Source of the DNA: Acidobacteriota bacterium
GTDB lineage: Bacteria; Acidobacteriota; Terriglobia; Acidiferrales; UBA7541
NCBI GenBank assembly: GCA_013289835.1
Contig: JABCZG010000017.1
Location: forward strand, 1 to 64,000
Reading direction: 5' to 3'
Length of the DNA: 64,000 nt
Shown here in pieces: positions 7,354 through 17,221 of the stretch. Numbering within the stretch: position 1 is the stretch's first letter; the number at the start of each line of letters is the position of its first letter. The translations under genes and the position numbers were made by a program. Below the pieces are notes generated by a model that saw nothing but the letters and a program-made list of their open reading frames with translations, was not told the origin of the DNA and made no database searches.

Positions 7354-8505
7354 TCACGAGCGCTGGGAAGAAACGGGTGTTCTCTCAGATTTTTCGTTCT
7401 TATCGTTCTTTTCAATCTTCTCGTTCTTCTCGACTTTGTCGGCCGCGCCGCGTTCCGCGCCGTAGTTATGCACCAAAAACGCGCCGAGTGCGTCGAGGGG
7501 AATAATCTTGTTGGCATAACCTTTCAGAATCGCCGCGCGCGGCATTCCGCTGACCACGCAGGTGTCTTCGCTCTGCGCCACGGTCATACCGCCAGCGGCT
7601 TTGATCGCGCCGAGTCCTTCCGCGCCATCGTCGCCCATCCCGGTCATCAATATGCCCACGGCGGTCAGGCCAAACTCTTGCGCCACGGAATGGAACAAAA
7701 CATCTGCGGACGGACGATGCCCATTCACAGGCGGGCTGTCGGAAAGCACCGCCATGTCTCCCCGCGGCATATGGCGAACCATGATGTGGCGGTTGCCCGG
7801 GCAAATTAACACGCGGCCAGCAAGCAAGAGATCGCCGGAGCGGGCTTCGTGGACTTCGAGCGCGCAACATTCGTCGAGGCGCTTGGCGAACATCTCCGTG
7901 AAACCTTCGGGCATGTGCTGGACGATCACGAAGGTGGACTGAAAATCCGCTGGAATTTGTGATAGCACAAACTGCAATGCGTTTGGTCCGCCGGTCGAAA
8001 TTCCGATGGCGATAATGCGACGCGGAGGCAACGCGGCGCGATTGCCTTTCTTAGGCGCGTTCGAATCCTCGGCAACTGTGGCGGGCGGAAGTTTGCGCCC
8101 GGCCGCGCGCTTGGCCACTTTAATTTTGGCGATCAGTTCGTCAGCAATTTGCTCGAGGTGTCCCGCTGCGGCATCTTTTGGCTTGGCGACAAAATCAACG
8201 GCGCCCAACGCGAGGGCTTTCAGCGTGGCGTAACCGCCCTCTTTCGAATGCGTGCTGAAGAGAATTACGGGCAACGGCGCTCGCCGCATGATCAGTCGCA
8301 AGGTCTCCATGCCGTCCATGCGCGGCATTTCAAGATCCAGCGTCACGACATCGGGATGAAGCTCTTCGATTTTTTTCAGCGCGAATGCGCCGTCCATGGC
8401 CGTGCCGACTACTTCAATCGAAGAGTCGCGGGCGAGGATCGCGGGGATCAGCTTCCGCATGAGCGCGGAATCGTCCACAACGAGAACGCGGATGCGGTCG
8501 CTCAT
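7354..8505 (-). CDS. cheB: CheB methylesterase / glutamine deamidase
   Basis: 383 residues. The N-terminal receiver has phosphoacceptor D57. The C-terminal methylesterase carries the triad S170 (GISTGGP), H197 (VQHMPEGF) and D293 (MGDDGAEG). It removes methyl groups from receptor glutamates for adaptation. The extreme C-terminus is a Lys/Glu/Asn-rich tail with imperfect EKNEK/EKNDK repeats, unusual for CheB. The start overlaps the cheA stop by four bases. Confidence 0.95.
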   Translation of the reverse strand: MSDRIRVLVVDDSALMRKLIPAILARDSSIEVVGTAMDGAFALKKIEELHPDVVTLDLEMPRMDGMETLRLIMRRAPLPVILFSTHSKEGGYATLKALALGAVDFVAKPKDAAAGHLEQIADELIAKIKVAKRAAGRKLPPATVAEDSNAPKKGNRAALPPRRIIAIGISTGGPNALQFVLSQIPADFQSTFVIVQHMPEGFTEMFAKRLDECCALEVHEARSGDLLLAGRVLICPGNRHIMVRHMPRGDMAVLSDSPPVNGHRPSADVLFHSVAQEFGLTAVGILMTGMGDDGAEGLGAIKAAGGMTVAQSEDTCVVSGMPRAAILKGYANKIIPLDALGAFLVHNYGAERGAADKVEKNEKIEKNDKNEKSERTPVSSQRS

Positions 8506-10598
8506 GCGATCGCTCCCAGCGGAGTGGCGCGAGAGAGCCGCGAAAGAATCGCGGGCACATTCAAGATGAGGACTACCGTGCCATCGCCAAGAATCGAAGC
8601 ACCGCTCACCAAGTCGCTCGATACAATCTCTGTCGGAAGCGCCTTAATGACCAGCTCTTCTTCCCCGACAAGGGTATCCACGAGCAGGCCGAATCGTTTT
8701 TCGGCGGCGCCGATGACGATCACGAAACTCTTTTTCTTAGCCGGCTGGGTTTCGATGCTGCGCAATTTGCTCAAGTGTTCTAAGCGCACCAGCGTCAAGA
8801 TCTGGTCGCGAAGGCGCAGGACTTCTCGCTTGTCCACCTGGTGAATCTCCTGATGGGCAATGCGCGTGATTTCCACGACGGAGGAAAGTGGCACGGCGAA
8901 AAGGCGCCCGCCAACGCGAAACAATAGGGTCTGAATACTCGCAAGAGTAAGCGGCGCGCGAAGCTGGAACGATGTTCCGCGGCCTCTTTGCGACGATACC
9001 TGGACCGTGCCCTTCAGCCGGTCCATCACCGTGCGTACCACGTCCATGCCGATGCCGCGGCCAGACACTTCGGTAATTTCCGATGCGGTGCTGAGCCCCG
9101 ATTCGAAAACGAGATTGAGCGTGTCCTGCTCGGAGATACGCTGGGCTTCGTCCGGTTTGATGACGCCCTTCTCGACGGCGCGCGCGCGGAGAGCGGCAAG
9201 ATCGATGCCGTGGCCGTCGTCGCGGACCTCGATGACCACCTGCGTGCCCTGGTGATAGGCGTTTAGATAAACCGTGCCACGAGCAGGCTTGCCGGCCACC
9301 AAACGTTCATCGGCCGCTTCGATGCCGTGATCCACGGCGTTGCGAACCAAATGCATGAGCGGCTCTGCGAGAGAATCGAGGATGCCCTTATCGAGATCGG
9401 TGTTTTGCCCGGAAACTTCCAGCGCGACGTCCTTGCCACATTGCTTGGCGACATCGCGCACGACGCGCGGAAAGCGGCGAAACAATTGTTCAACCGGGAC
9501 CATTCGAATCTTCAGGACACATTTGTGGAGTTCATCGAGAATGCGCGCCTGGAATGCCATGGCGTCCGCGAGTTTCGCACGCACCGGATCGTGCGAATGC
9601 CGCTTGTCGAATTCCGTGAGGCTACGATTGAGCATGGACTTGCCGATGATCAATTCGCCGACGAGATTCATCACCGCATCAATTCGGGTAGCGTCCACGC
9701 GCAAAGTGCTTTCCGCAACCGTGGTCGCAGCGGAGCCAGCATTTGCCGCTTTACTTGCGACGCCGTTTTCAGCTGGTTCCGTCGCGCCGGCAACGACTTT
9801 GGCTGCCTGCGCTTCCAGCAAATCACCGAGCAATTCGTGCTCGGCCGAGTCCGCGGTGGCAGCGTGTTCGATGCGCACATCTGAAACGATGGAGGGAATA
9901 CGGCAGCGCTGCGAGAGCTTCTCCACACTCTGCGTGCTGGCGAGCGCGGCTTCGACGATCTCAACCGTAGCGGCAGCAAGATTGTCTTCCGGGCGCAAGG
10001 CAATGACCGTGCCACTGCCATGAAGGACATTACGAATGAGCTGGAACGCCGCAGCACGCATCAAGCTGTTGGGATCAATGCGCAGGGCAATGTTATAAAC
10101 GCTTTCGCCGCGATGAACAGCTTCCGAGATCATCAATTGTTCGTATTCCGTCCACGCGAACCGAGCCGGCAGTTGCGCCTCGGCAGGAGCGACGGCCTCC
10201 AAACTGGCGGGCACCTCCAGCATCTTCCGAATCATGGAGTGCAGCTCTTCCATCGCGGGCGGCTCTAGCCTGCGCTGATAAGCGGCCAACATGGCAGCAA
10301 AACTATCCGCGGCGGCGAGGACGACTTCCGCGAGATCGCCCATGCGGGACTGCGCAATTTGCGGCGTGAGCACATCCTCAAGCTCGTGGGCCAGTTCGCT
10401 CAGCTTGTGAAATCCGCAAGCAGCCGAATCACCCTTCAACGTGTGCACACAACGACGCACGCGGCGAATAACTTCCTCGTCCGCGGGGCGCGCCTCGAGT
10501 TCGAGGCCCGCTTCGTTGAGAGACTGCAGCAATTCATTGGCACTCTCGAAAAAGAGAGCGCGCAACTCATTGTTGCGATCCTCGGGAGGACGGCTCAC
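8502..10598 (-). CDS. cheA: CheA chemotaxis histidine kinase
   Basis: 698 residues. P1 (HPt) phosphorylation site H52 in VHTLKGDS; a region at about 150-260 in the P2 position; dimerisation and ATPase domains with HLVRNAVDHG (N box) and VRDDGHGID (G1 box); and a C-terminal CheW-like domain with PLTLASIQTLLFRVGGRLFAVPL. It autophosphorylates under receptor control and passes phosphate to CheY and CheB. The start overlaps cheR by four bases and the stop overlaps cheB by four. Confidence 0.95.
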   Translation of the reverse strand: MSRPPEDRNNELRALFFESANELLQSLNEAGLELEARPADEEVIRRVRRCVHTLKGDSAACGFHKLSELAHELEDVLTPQIAQSRMGDLAEVVLAAADSFAAMLAAYQRRLEPPAMEELHSMIRKMLEVPASLEAVAPAEAQLPARFAWTEYEQLMISEAVHRGESVYNIALRIDPNSLMRAAAFQLIRNVLHGSGTVIALRPEDNLAAATVEIVEAALASTQSVEKLSQRCRIPSIVSDVRIEHAATADSAEHELLGDLLEAQAAKVVAGATEPAENGVASKAANAGSAATTVAESTLRVDATRIDAVMNLVGELIIGKSMLNRSLTEFDKRHSHDPVRAKLADAMAFQARILDELHKCVLKIRMVPVEQLFRRFPRVVRDVAKQCGKDVALEVSGQNTDLDKGILDSLAEPLMHLVRNAVDHGIEAADERLVAGKPARGTVYLNAYHQGTQVVIEVRDDGHGIDLAALRARAVEKGVIKPDEAQRISEQDTLNLVFESGLSTASEITEVSGRGIGMDVVRTVMDRLKGTVQVSSQRGRGTSFQLRAPLTLASIQTLLFRVGGRLFAVPLSSVVEITRIAHQEIHQVDKREVLRLRDQILTLVRLEHLSKLRSIETQPAKKKSFVIVIGAAEKRFGLLVDTLVGEEELVIKALPTEIVSSDLVSGASILGDGTVVLILNVPAILSRLSRATPLGAIA

Positions 10599-11500
10599 GT
10601 GTTGGCCTCGATGCGCTGATAGGCAGTCCCATTGTTCTCGTGAATCATGCGGAATTTCTGTGTCAGCCCGAAAAGACTTTCGGCATGGCCGACAAAGAGA
10701 TAGCCGGCGGGATTCAAGCAGTGCCAGAACTTTTCGATCAGCCGCTTCTGCTCGGCCTCATCAAAATAGATCATGACGTTGCGACAAAGAATGATGTCGT
10801 TGCGCCGAGGCAAAAATTCGGTCTTCAGGTTGTGAAAGTCGAATTGCACCAATTCCTTAAGCTGCGGTTTTACGGCGTACTTGTCGCCGGCTTTTTCGAA
10901 ATACCGCAGGCGACAGGTGTAATCCACCGGCTCCATCTGCTGTTCGGTGTAAATCCCCTCCTGCCCAACGCGCAAGCTGGCGTAGCTGATATCCGAAGCC
11001 ACTAGCTCCACTTTCCACGGCGGCGGAATCAGAGGCTTAGGAGATGGCATTTCAAAAGGAAGAGGATTCCGCAGGTAGTAATAGGCGAGCGCATCGCAAA
11101 TCAAGATCGCCACGGTGTAGGGTTCTTGTCCAGCGGAGCAACCCGCGCTCCAGACGCGCAGAGTGTAATCTCGCCGTTCCTGCTTGCGTCGAAGAATTTC
11201 CTCGAGGACGGATTTTTGGAGAAGATCGAGCTGCGGCCGGTTACGAAAAAAGCTGGTTTCGTTGACCGTCAAGTTCTCGAGCAGCAGAGCGAGTTCCGCT
11301 CGTCCTTCCCTGCTGGTCAACAAGCGGTAGTAAGCGTAGAAAGAGTCGAGCTGGCAGGCCTTCAATCGGCGCTGCAAGCGATCTTTCAGGAAATGCGAGC
11401 GGCGCTCATCAAAAAACATTCCGCATTCCTGATAGACCAGGGTCTGCAAAAGCTTCAATTCTGCTTCGGTGAGTTGAACCTGGGCGGCAATCGTTCCCAT
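10595..11500 (-). CDS. cheR: CheR chemoreceptor methyltransferase
   Basis: 301 residues. An N-terminal helical domain is followed by TSFFRN and the S-adenosylmethionine site SAGCSAGQEPYT, then ILCRNVMIYFD and GYLFVGHAES, all hallmarks of CheR. It methylates glutamates of the chemoreceptor, probably that encoded at 12056. It has no C-terminal pentapeptide-tether or TPR domain. A Pro-rich insert (about 148-162) lies after the SAM motif. Coupled by a four-base overlap to cheA. Confidence 0.95.
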   Translation of the reverse strand: MGTIAAQVQLTEAELKLLQTLVYQECGMFFDERRSHFLKDRLQRRLKACQLDSFYAYYRLLTSREGRAELALLLENLTVNETSFFRNRPQLDLLQKSVLEEILRRKQERRDYTLRVWSAGCSAGQEPYTVAILICDALAYYYLRNPLPFEMPSPKPLIPPPWKVELVASDISYASLRVGQEGIYTEQQMEPVDYTCRLRYFEKAGDKYAVKPQLKELVQFDFHNLKTEFLPRRNDIILCRNVMIYFDEAEQKRLIEKFWHCLNPAGYLFVGHAESLFGLTQKFRMIHENNGTAYQRIEANT

Positions 11501-11560
11501 GGCGTGTGCGTGCGGCGGACCGGCAGTTCGGCTTCGTTCCAGTGAAAACTGGAAAAAGCG

Positions 11561-12037
11561 TTACTTTGCGGTGGCGACCGGTTCCGCGGCCTCCTCGAGT
11601 CGTTTGAACTCCGGACGGTGCAAGAGTTTGGTAATGTCCAACAGGATGATGAGCCGACCTTTCAGTTTCCCAACTCCGGTAACGTATCCGGACTCGCCCT
11701 CGGCAAAAACGCTTCCGGGGGCTTCAATGTCGGCGGGGGGAATTTTCAGCACTTCAGAAGCGGCGTTGACAATCAGTCCGAGCAATTTATTGTCCAGCTC
11801 GACGACCAGGATGCGGTTTCTTTTGTCGGACTGAATGTCGGTCTGCCCGAAGCGCTTGCGCAGGTCCATCACGGGAATGATTTTCCCGCGCAGATTGATC
11901 ACTCCCTCAATCAGGTCGGGAGCACTCGGAACGGCCGTGATCTCCGGCACACGGACAATTTCGCGAACGGCAGCGATACGCACGCCATACGTTTCATTCC
12001 CGATCCGGAAACCAACGACTTGTAAATCTTTTTCCAT
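11561..12037 (-). CDS. cheW: CheW coupling protein
   Basis: 158 residues, a single CheW domain with VVGFRIGNETYGVRI at the N-terminus, VPSAPDLIEGVINLRGKIIPVMDLRKRF in the middle and LLDITKLL near the end. It bridges the receptor signalling tip and CheA. It lies 18 bases downstream of the receptor gene and 60 bases before cheR in the same operon. Confidence 0.94.
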   Translation of the reverse strand: MEKDLQVVGFRIGNETYGVRIAAVREIVRVPEITAVPSAPDLIEGVINLRGKIIPVMDLRKRFGQTDIQSDKRNRILVVELDNKLLGLIVNAASEVLKIPPADIEAPGSVFAEGESGYVTGVGKLKGRLIILLDITKLLHRPEFKRLEEAAEPVATAK

Positions 12038-12055
12038 CGAATGGGCTCCGGCTTT

Positions 12056-14068
12056 TTAGGAACGCGCCAATTCGGCGTATTCGAGTTCCTGGGTGCGATT
12101 CGGATCCGAACCGCGGCGCGGTCCCGATCCATCCGAGCGGCGCGAACGTGGCTGATTCGAACGATCCAACACGAAGCGGTCCATGCTATCCAGCAGGTTG
12201 CGGGAGAGCTTCAGCATCTGCTCGGCAGCCGCGGAAAGTTCCGTGGAGCTGGACGCGGACTGTTGCACCAGTTCGCGCATCTTATCCATGGCGCGGACAA
12301 CGGCTTGCGCGCCCGAAGCTTGCTCTTCGACGGCGGAGTTGATCTCCTGGGTGATTTCGGTGAGGCGGCTGGTAGCTTTGGCAATCTGCGAAGAGCCGAC
12401 CGACTGTTCGTTGGTGGCCGCGCCGATCTCCTGGGAGAACTTGTAGACTTCCGTGACGACGTTCGAAATCTTGTGCAGCGCGGAACCCAGATCGTTGCCG
12501 AGGCTCAAACCCTCTTCCACGATGCGCGTGCTGCGCTCCATGTTCTCGACGGCTTGCCGTGCTTCGCGCTGAATGCTCTGAATCAGGTCGGCGATTTCCT
12601 TGGTGGACTGCGTGGACTTTTCCGCGAGCTTGCGAACTTCGTCGGCAACCACGGCAAATCCCAAGCCGTGCTCGCCGGCGCGGGCCGCTTCGATAGCCGC
12701 ATTGAGTGCCAGCAGATTTGTCTGTTCCGCGAGGTCGTCGATGACTTCGATAATTTTCCCGATGTCGTCGGCGCGGTGCCCCAGGATATTGATGATTTCC
12801 GCCGAAGACTGAATCGCCTGGTTGGTGCGGTTCAGGCCGTCGGTGGTCTTCTCCATGGTCTGAATGCCGGTGACCACTTCTTCGCGCGAGCGATTGGCAA
12901 TGTCCAGAAGAACCTTAGCAGTGTCCGCGACGCGCTGAATGGAGGTGACCATCTGATCGATGGACGCGGATGTTTCCGCGACGCTGGAAGCCTGCACTTG
13001 AGTATTCTTCACCACGTTTTGCACGTTGATGCTCATCTCGTGCATGGTGCTGGTAACTTCTTCAATCGCCGAGGAAGCTTGCACGCTGACCTTGGCGGAT
13101 TCGTCGGCGGCTCCCGCGACTTGATTGGAACCGGAAGAAACCTGACTTGCGGAATCGCGCGTGGTGCGCACCAGTTCCTGCAAGCCGTGGGACATACGAA
13201 TGAAAGCATTGCCCAACGTATCGCGCTTGGAGCGCGGGACGATTTCCACGGCGAGGTCGCCTTCGGCGACGGCCATGGAAACGTTGGCCATCTCTTTCAG
13301 GTAGGCAACCATGTTGTTGAATGTGGTAGCGAGCGCCCCGATTTCGTCGTTGCGGTGAATATCAATATTCTGATCGAGATCGCCGGAGTCGCCGATTTCG
13401 CGTGCCACGGTGATCAGGTGCGTCAATGGTTCGGTGATGGATCTCGCCGTCCAGACCGCGATGAAGCCCCCGGCCACAAGAGCGATTAGCGTTCCTCCGG
13501 TGGTTACCCACGTGCTGAACGTGCTCATGCGTCCCGCGGATTTTGAAGTTTCATCCTGGAACTTCGAGATCTCTGTGATGCTCTGATCCAGTACTACTGA
13601 CGATTTCGTCAGCCAGGAAGCGGGATCCTTTTGCAGGTAGAAAATTTGCAGATCAGAAACTGTTGCGTCGCCGGAATCCACCTGATGGCGCTTGGCGATG
13701 AGAGGCTTGGCAAAATTGTCGGCCCAGCTGGCCTCGGTGCTCTCCACCTGGATGAGTGCGGTGCGAACAGCATCGTTGCTGGCTTGGGATTCTCCGCGCT
13801 TGATGAGGTCAACGATATCGGATAGGCCTTTGTTGACCTTCTCTTCGTCACGAGGATCACCGCTGAGGAGAAAGTTATTCATGTTCAGGCGGTTCTGCAT
13901 GATCTGGTTGCGCACGGATTCGACGGTGCGCACGCTGTCCACTGCCGCCGTAGCATCGGTGCGCGCCGAACGCTCTTTAAACCCCGCGACGATGTTCACG
14001 AGGAACAGCAGGATCAGGACAGAGAGAATCGAGCCGAAGCCCGCGTAAAGTTTTTTGCCAATCGTCAT
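12056..14068 (-). CDS. Methyl-accepting chemotaxis protein
   Basis: 670 residues. First membrane segment at about 10-28; a helical extracytoplasmic sensor (about 30-190) in four-helix-bundle style; second membrane segment at about 193-213; HAMP; then a long coiled-coil with the highly conserved hairpin ([18 protein letters not shown]). The ligand is unknown. The C-terminus is basic and Pro/Ser-rich with no CheR-binding pentapeptide. First of the che genes, so it is likely the dedicated receptor of this operon. Confidence 0.94.
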   Translation of the reverse strand: MTIGKKLYAGFGSILSVLILLFLVNIVAGFKERSARTDATAAVDSVRTVESVRNQIMQNRLNMNNFLLSGDPRDEEKVNKGLSDIVDLIKRGESQASNDAVRTALIQVESTEASWADNFAKPLIAKRHQVDSGDATVSDLQIFYLQKDPASWLTKSSVVLDQSITEISKFQDETSKSAGRMSTFSTWVTTGGTLIALVAGGFIAVWTARSITEPLTHLITVAREIGDSGDLDQNIDIHRNDEIGALATTFNNMVAYLKEMANVSMAVAEGDLAVEIVPRSKRDTLGNAFIRMSHGLQELVRTTRDSASQVSSGSNQVAGAADESAKVSVQASSAIEEVTSTMHEMSINVQNVVKNTQVQASSVAETSASIDQMVTSIQRVADTAKVLLDIANRSREEVVTGIQTMEKTTDGLNRTNQAIQSSAEIINILGHRADDIGKIIEVIDDLAEQTNLLALNAAIEAARAGEHGLGFAVVADEVRKLAEKSTQSTKEIADLIQSIQREARQAVENMERSTRIVEEGLSLGNDLGSALHKISNVVTEVYKFSQEIGAATNEQSVGSSQIAKATSRLTEITQEINSAVEEQASGAQAVVRAMDKMRELVQQSASSSTELSAAAEQMLKLSRNLLDSMDRFVLDRSNQPRSRRSDGSGPRRGSDPNRTQELEYAELARS

Positions 14069-14149
14069 TGCGAAATGCCTCCGCTCACCGCAAACGCGCG
14101 ACCCGATGAAGGCCGTTACAGTCGAGCCAATTTTCTTCAGCCAATTTCA

Positions 14150-14500
14150 TTAATTCGCGTGAAAATCAAATTCCACAATCTGAGTGGACTCTTCCGGCGC
14201 AGGCATGAACTTCCAATCTTTCACGGCGTCCTGGCACGCCTGCACCAGCAAAGGATGCCCGCCAACGACGCGCGTGCTTTTCACGTGTCCATCCCCTGCG
14301 ATGACCACTTCGATTTTGACCTTGCCGAAAACGTTCATTCGCCGAGCAAGTTCCGGGTAGACCGGAGCCGTCTTGCTCTTCACTTTGCGCTTGGATTCGT
14401 CCGTCGTGCCCGTCTGGGCGAGCCCGGTAGCCCCCGATAAAACGACCGCCACGGTTGCCGCCAGCACAAATCTGGACCACTTGCTGGTTGTGTTCGACAC
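14150..14500 (-). CDS. Periplasmic TonB C-terminal-domain protein
   Basis: 116 residues with a GTG start just after AGGAGGAG. A signal peptide or N-terminal anchor (about 9-28) precedes a TonB-C domain: APVYPELARRMNVFGKVKIE, VIAGDGHVKSTRVVGG and DAVKDWKFMPA are classic. Length is far short of full TonB, with no Pro-rich spacer. Such short proteins are common in Acidobacteriota. It lies 81 bases upstream of the receptor gene and may lead the operon. Confidence 0.82.
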   Translation of the reverse strand: MSNTTSKWSRFVLAATVAVVLSGATGLAQTGTTDESKRKVKSKTAPVYPELARRMNVFGKVKIEVVIAGDGHVKSTRVVGGHPLLVQACQDAVKDWKFMPAPEESTQIVEFDFHAN

Positions 14501-14815
14501 TACTCCTCCTAAGGATGGGAGATACCCCGCAAGAGAGAAAGCACGCTGAGTGCCATGTACTAGAACCCTTCCGATCTTGATAGTACTGCGCGGGATTCAC
14601 GCGTATGGTCAAGATACAAAATAGGTTAGAGGCGTCGATCGAGCTGCATGGCAAAACCGGAGCACGAGGCGTGCGTCTCAGCAGAGCACCGCTCCCACCT
14701 GGGGAGGTCTCAGGCTGAGACGGTGCGAGAAACGAGTGCGGCCATCTATAGGCAATCTCGAAACAAAGGCCTCGACGGCGATTGACTCACATTGAGACTT
14801 CCCGGTAGGGTATAA
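14501..14815. other. Divergent spacer between tonB-like and kinase genes
   Basis: 315 bases without a supported gene. The right end holds the kinase promoter listed separately; the left end must contain the promoter of the chemotaxis operon, but no clear -35/-10 pair stands out. Confidence 0.35.
14782..14811 (+). promoter_or_regulatory. Candidate sigma70-type promoter, leaderless kinase gene
   Basis: TTGACT (14782-14787), an 18-base spacer and TAGGGT (14806-14811). Transcription would begin within a few bases of the GTG at 14816, which has no convincing ribosome site, suggesting a leaderless message. Confidence 0.4.
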
Positions 14816-17221
14816 GTGCAGGTGCCTCGCAACTTGAGACGCCCGCGCCCCCTTTCCTCCATGCGCGAACCCAGACCTTTGTCGCCCCACCGTATCGCTT
14901 CCCGGCGAGGAAAGCCGCAGTCCCAAAAATCCACGCCGCAGGATGCCGAGGAGTTGATGGAGCTTGCCGTCGAGGCAGCCCAGTCGCGCCACTTGCCGGA
15001 CTTTCTGGAGCGTTTTGCACAGCGGTGTGCGCGAATGCTGAACGCGATTTGGGGCGGCGTGGTTGTCTACCGTGGCCGTGAGACCGAGTTGTACTCGTCC
15101 TCCGCGGATAGCAATCCTGGCTTCCTTGCGGTTGAGGGGTGGCTCATAACGACAGCACGGGGCAGCTTGGGAGATGTGGAAACGCTGCCGGTACCCAAGG
15201 ACGTTGGCCCCCCTTTTCAAGGGGCGGCGGAATCCACGACGGCCGTTCTTGTCCGCATCGCCGCCAGCGATAACGAAAGACTTGGAACGCTTTGTCTCCT
15301 TCGAAAGCGAAAGAACCTGGACGCGAACGAGAAAAAACTGCTGCACGCGCTCGCCAGCCATGCCGCCTTATCGTTGGAGAATTTTCGGCGATTTTCTCAA
15401 CTGGAGCGCTCGAAGCGGCAGTGGGTTGAAGACATTGATGCGATCAGCGATTACATCGTGGTGCACGACCGCGCGTGGAACATCGTTCGAACGAATCGCT
15501 CGCTAGCTTCACACTTAGGCGTTCCGCCAGTGGCGCTGGTCGGCGAGGCCATGAGCAGCTTGCGGCAAATCGCGGAAACGGGCAGCGATCTGCCCTGCCC
15601 TTTCTGCCGCGACACGCAGCGCTCTCGCGAGGAATATGTGGCGGCGTCCGCCGAGCGGATATTTCTGGTTTCCACATCGCGGGCGCCGGGAGTTTCCGAC
15701 GACGATACGCGCACGATCCATGTGCTGAAGGACATTACCGATCGCCGCGAAGCCGAACGGCGCTATCGGGAACTGTTTGACAGCATTCAAGAGGGACTTT
15801 TTTTTGCAACTCCGGACGGGCGGTTCCTGGACGTCAATGACGCGATGGTGCGCATGCTGGGCTATGGATCGCGCGAGGAACTGCTGCGGGCTGACGTTAG
15901 TCCGCATCTCTACCCGGCGCCGGAAGCACGCGAGAAATTCCTGCGAGCCCTGGCCGAGCGCGGTGTTTTGCGGAACTACGAGGAGACGCTGCGGCGGAAG
16001 GACGGCACGCTGCTTCACACGCTGCAGAATATTACGGCGGTGCGCGACGCCCGGGGCCGGATTGCACAGATTCGCGGGCTGATGCTGGATGTTACGGAAC
16101 AAAAAACATTTCAATCGCAACTGCAACGCGAACGGGACTTCAATCAGAAAATCCTGAATACCACGCAGAGCATGATTCTGGTGCTGGATACGGCCGGGCT
16201 GATCAGCTACGCGAACCGGCGGTGTTACGAAGCCGGATATCAGGAAAGCGAATTGATTGGACACCGGCTGGTGGATTGGGTGGAGGCTTCGCACCGCGAC
16301 GATTTCGACGCGGCGCTGGAGACGACGGCGAATGGGCACCAAGTCGAGAACGTAGAGCTGCGCGTGCGGCGCGGCGATAGCTCGATGGGACATTTCTCCA
16401 TCAGCTTGAGCCCCATGCGAGATGAGCAGGACGCTGTGAACAGCGTTGTGGTGGTAATGACGGATATTACGGACGCGGCGCTGCTGCAGGCGAAATTGGC
16501 GCACAGCGAGAAAATGGCGACAATTGGGCGGCTGGTCTCCGGTGTGGCTCATGAAGTGAACAATCCACTTGCGGCGATACTTGGGTTCACGGACTTGCTG
16601 CTGGAGAATCCGGAAGTGCCGCTGTCGGCGCGCGAAGATTTGCAGATTATTTTGCAGGAGACGCAACGCACAAAGGATATCGTGCAGGATTTGCTGAGCT
16701 TTGCGCGGCAGCGACCGGTGCAACGAGAACTCGTGCAAGTGAACAGCGTATTGCGGCAAACGATCAAGCTGCGCAGTTATGACTTCGCGAGCCACGGCGT
16801 CGAAGTGCTGGAGGATTTTGAGGAATCGCTGGCGCCCGCGCTGGGAGATTCGCAGCAACTCCAGCAGGTTTTCCTGAACATTCTCAACAATGCCTATGAT
16901 GCCGTGCAGGAAGCGAGCCAGCGCGGGCGCATCAAGATTCACACGCGAAGGCAGGCGGAAATGATCGAAGTGGCCATCAGCGACAATGGGACGGGTATTG
17001 CGGATCCGCAGCGGATCTTCGATCCTTTTTACACTACCAAGCAAGTCGGCAAAGGAACGGGCCTGGGGCTGAGCATTTGCTACGGAATCGTTCGCGCGCA
17101 TGGCGGGGAAATTCAGTGCTGGACGAACGAGGACGGGGCGGGGAGCACGTTTGTGGTTCGAATTCCCGTGGCGACGGAAGCTTCGCTGGCAGCGGCGGCG
17201 GCAAAAGAGGCGGGCCGGTGA
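14816..17221 (+). CDS. Cytoplasmic GAF/PAS sensor histidine kinase
   Basis: 801 residues, no membrane segment. Domains in order: GAF (about 45-190), three PAS domains (about 200-310, 315-430, 440-560), HisKA with the phospho-accepting H579 in VAHEVNNPLAAILGF, and an HATPase with NILNNAYDAV, ISDNGTGI and [10 protein letters not shown]. The H box is NtrB-like. It probably senses a cytoplasmic ligand or redox state and phosphorylates one or both response regulators encoded immediately downstream. The start is taken as GTG 14816; ATG 14861 is an alternative. Confidence 0.88.
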   Translation: MQVPRNLRRPRPLSSMREPRPLSPHRIASRRGKPQSQKSTPQDAEELMELAVEAAQSRHLPDFLERFAQRCARMLNAIWGGVVVYRGRETELYSSSADSNPGFLAVEGWLITTARGSLGDVETLPVPKDVGPPFQGAAESTTAVLVRIAASDNERLGTLCLLRKRKNLDANEKKLLHALASHAALSLENFRRFSQLERSKRQWVEDIDAISDYIVVHDRAWNIVRTNRSLASHLGVPPVALVGEAMSSLRQIAETGSDLPCPFCRDTQRSREEYVAASAERIFLVSTSRAPGVSDDDTRTIHVLKDITDRREAERRYRELFDSIQEGLFFATPDGRFLDVNDAMVRMLGYGSREELLRADVSPHLYPAPEAREKFLRALAERGVLRNYEETLRRKDGTLLHTLQNITAVRDARGRIAQIRGLMLDVTEQKTFQSQLQRERDFNQKILNTTQSMILVLDTAGLISYANRRCYEAGYQESELIGHRLVDWVEASHRDDFDAALETTANGHQVENVELRVRRGDSSMGHFSISLSPMRDEQDAVNSVVVVMTDITDAALLQAKLAHSEKMATIGRLVSGVAHEVNNPLAAILGFTDLLLENPEVPLSAREDLQIILQETQRTKDIVQDLLSFARQRPVQRELVQVNSVLRQTIKLRSYDFASHGVEVLEDFEESLAPALGDSQQLQQVFLNILNNAYDAVQEASQRGRIKIHTRRQAEMIEVAISDNGTGIADPQRIFDPFYTTKQVGKGTGLGLSICYGIVRAHGGEIQCWTNEDGAGSTFVVRIPVATEASLAAAAAKEAGR

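Noticed and set aside
12041..13489. Plus-strand 482-codon frame opposite the MCP gene
   Set aside because: It is antisense to a strongly conserved MCP; the Gly/His/Asp-rich translation is typical of a shadow of periodic helical coding.
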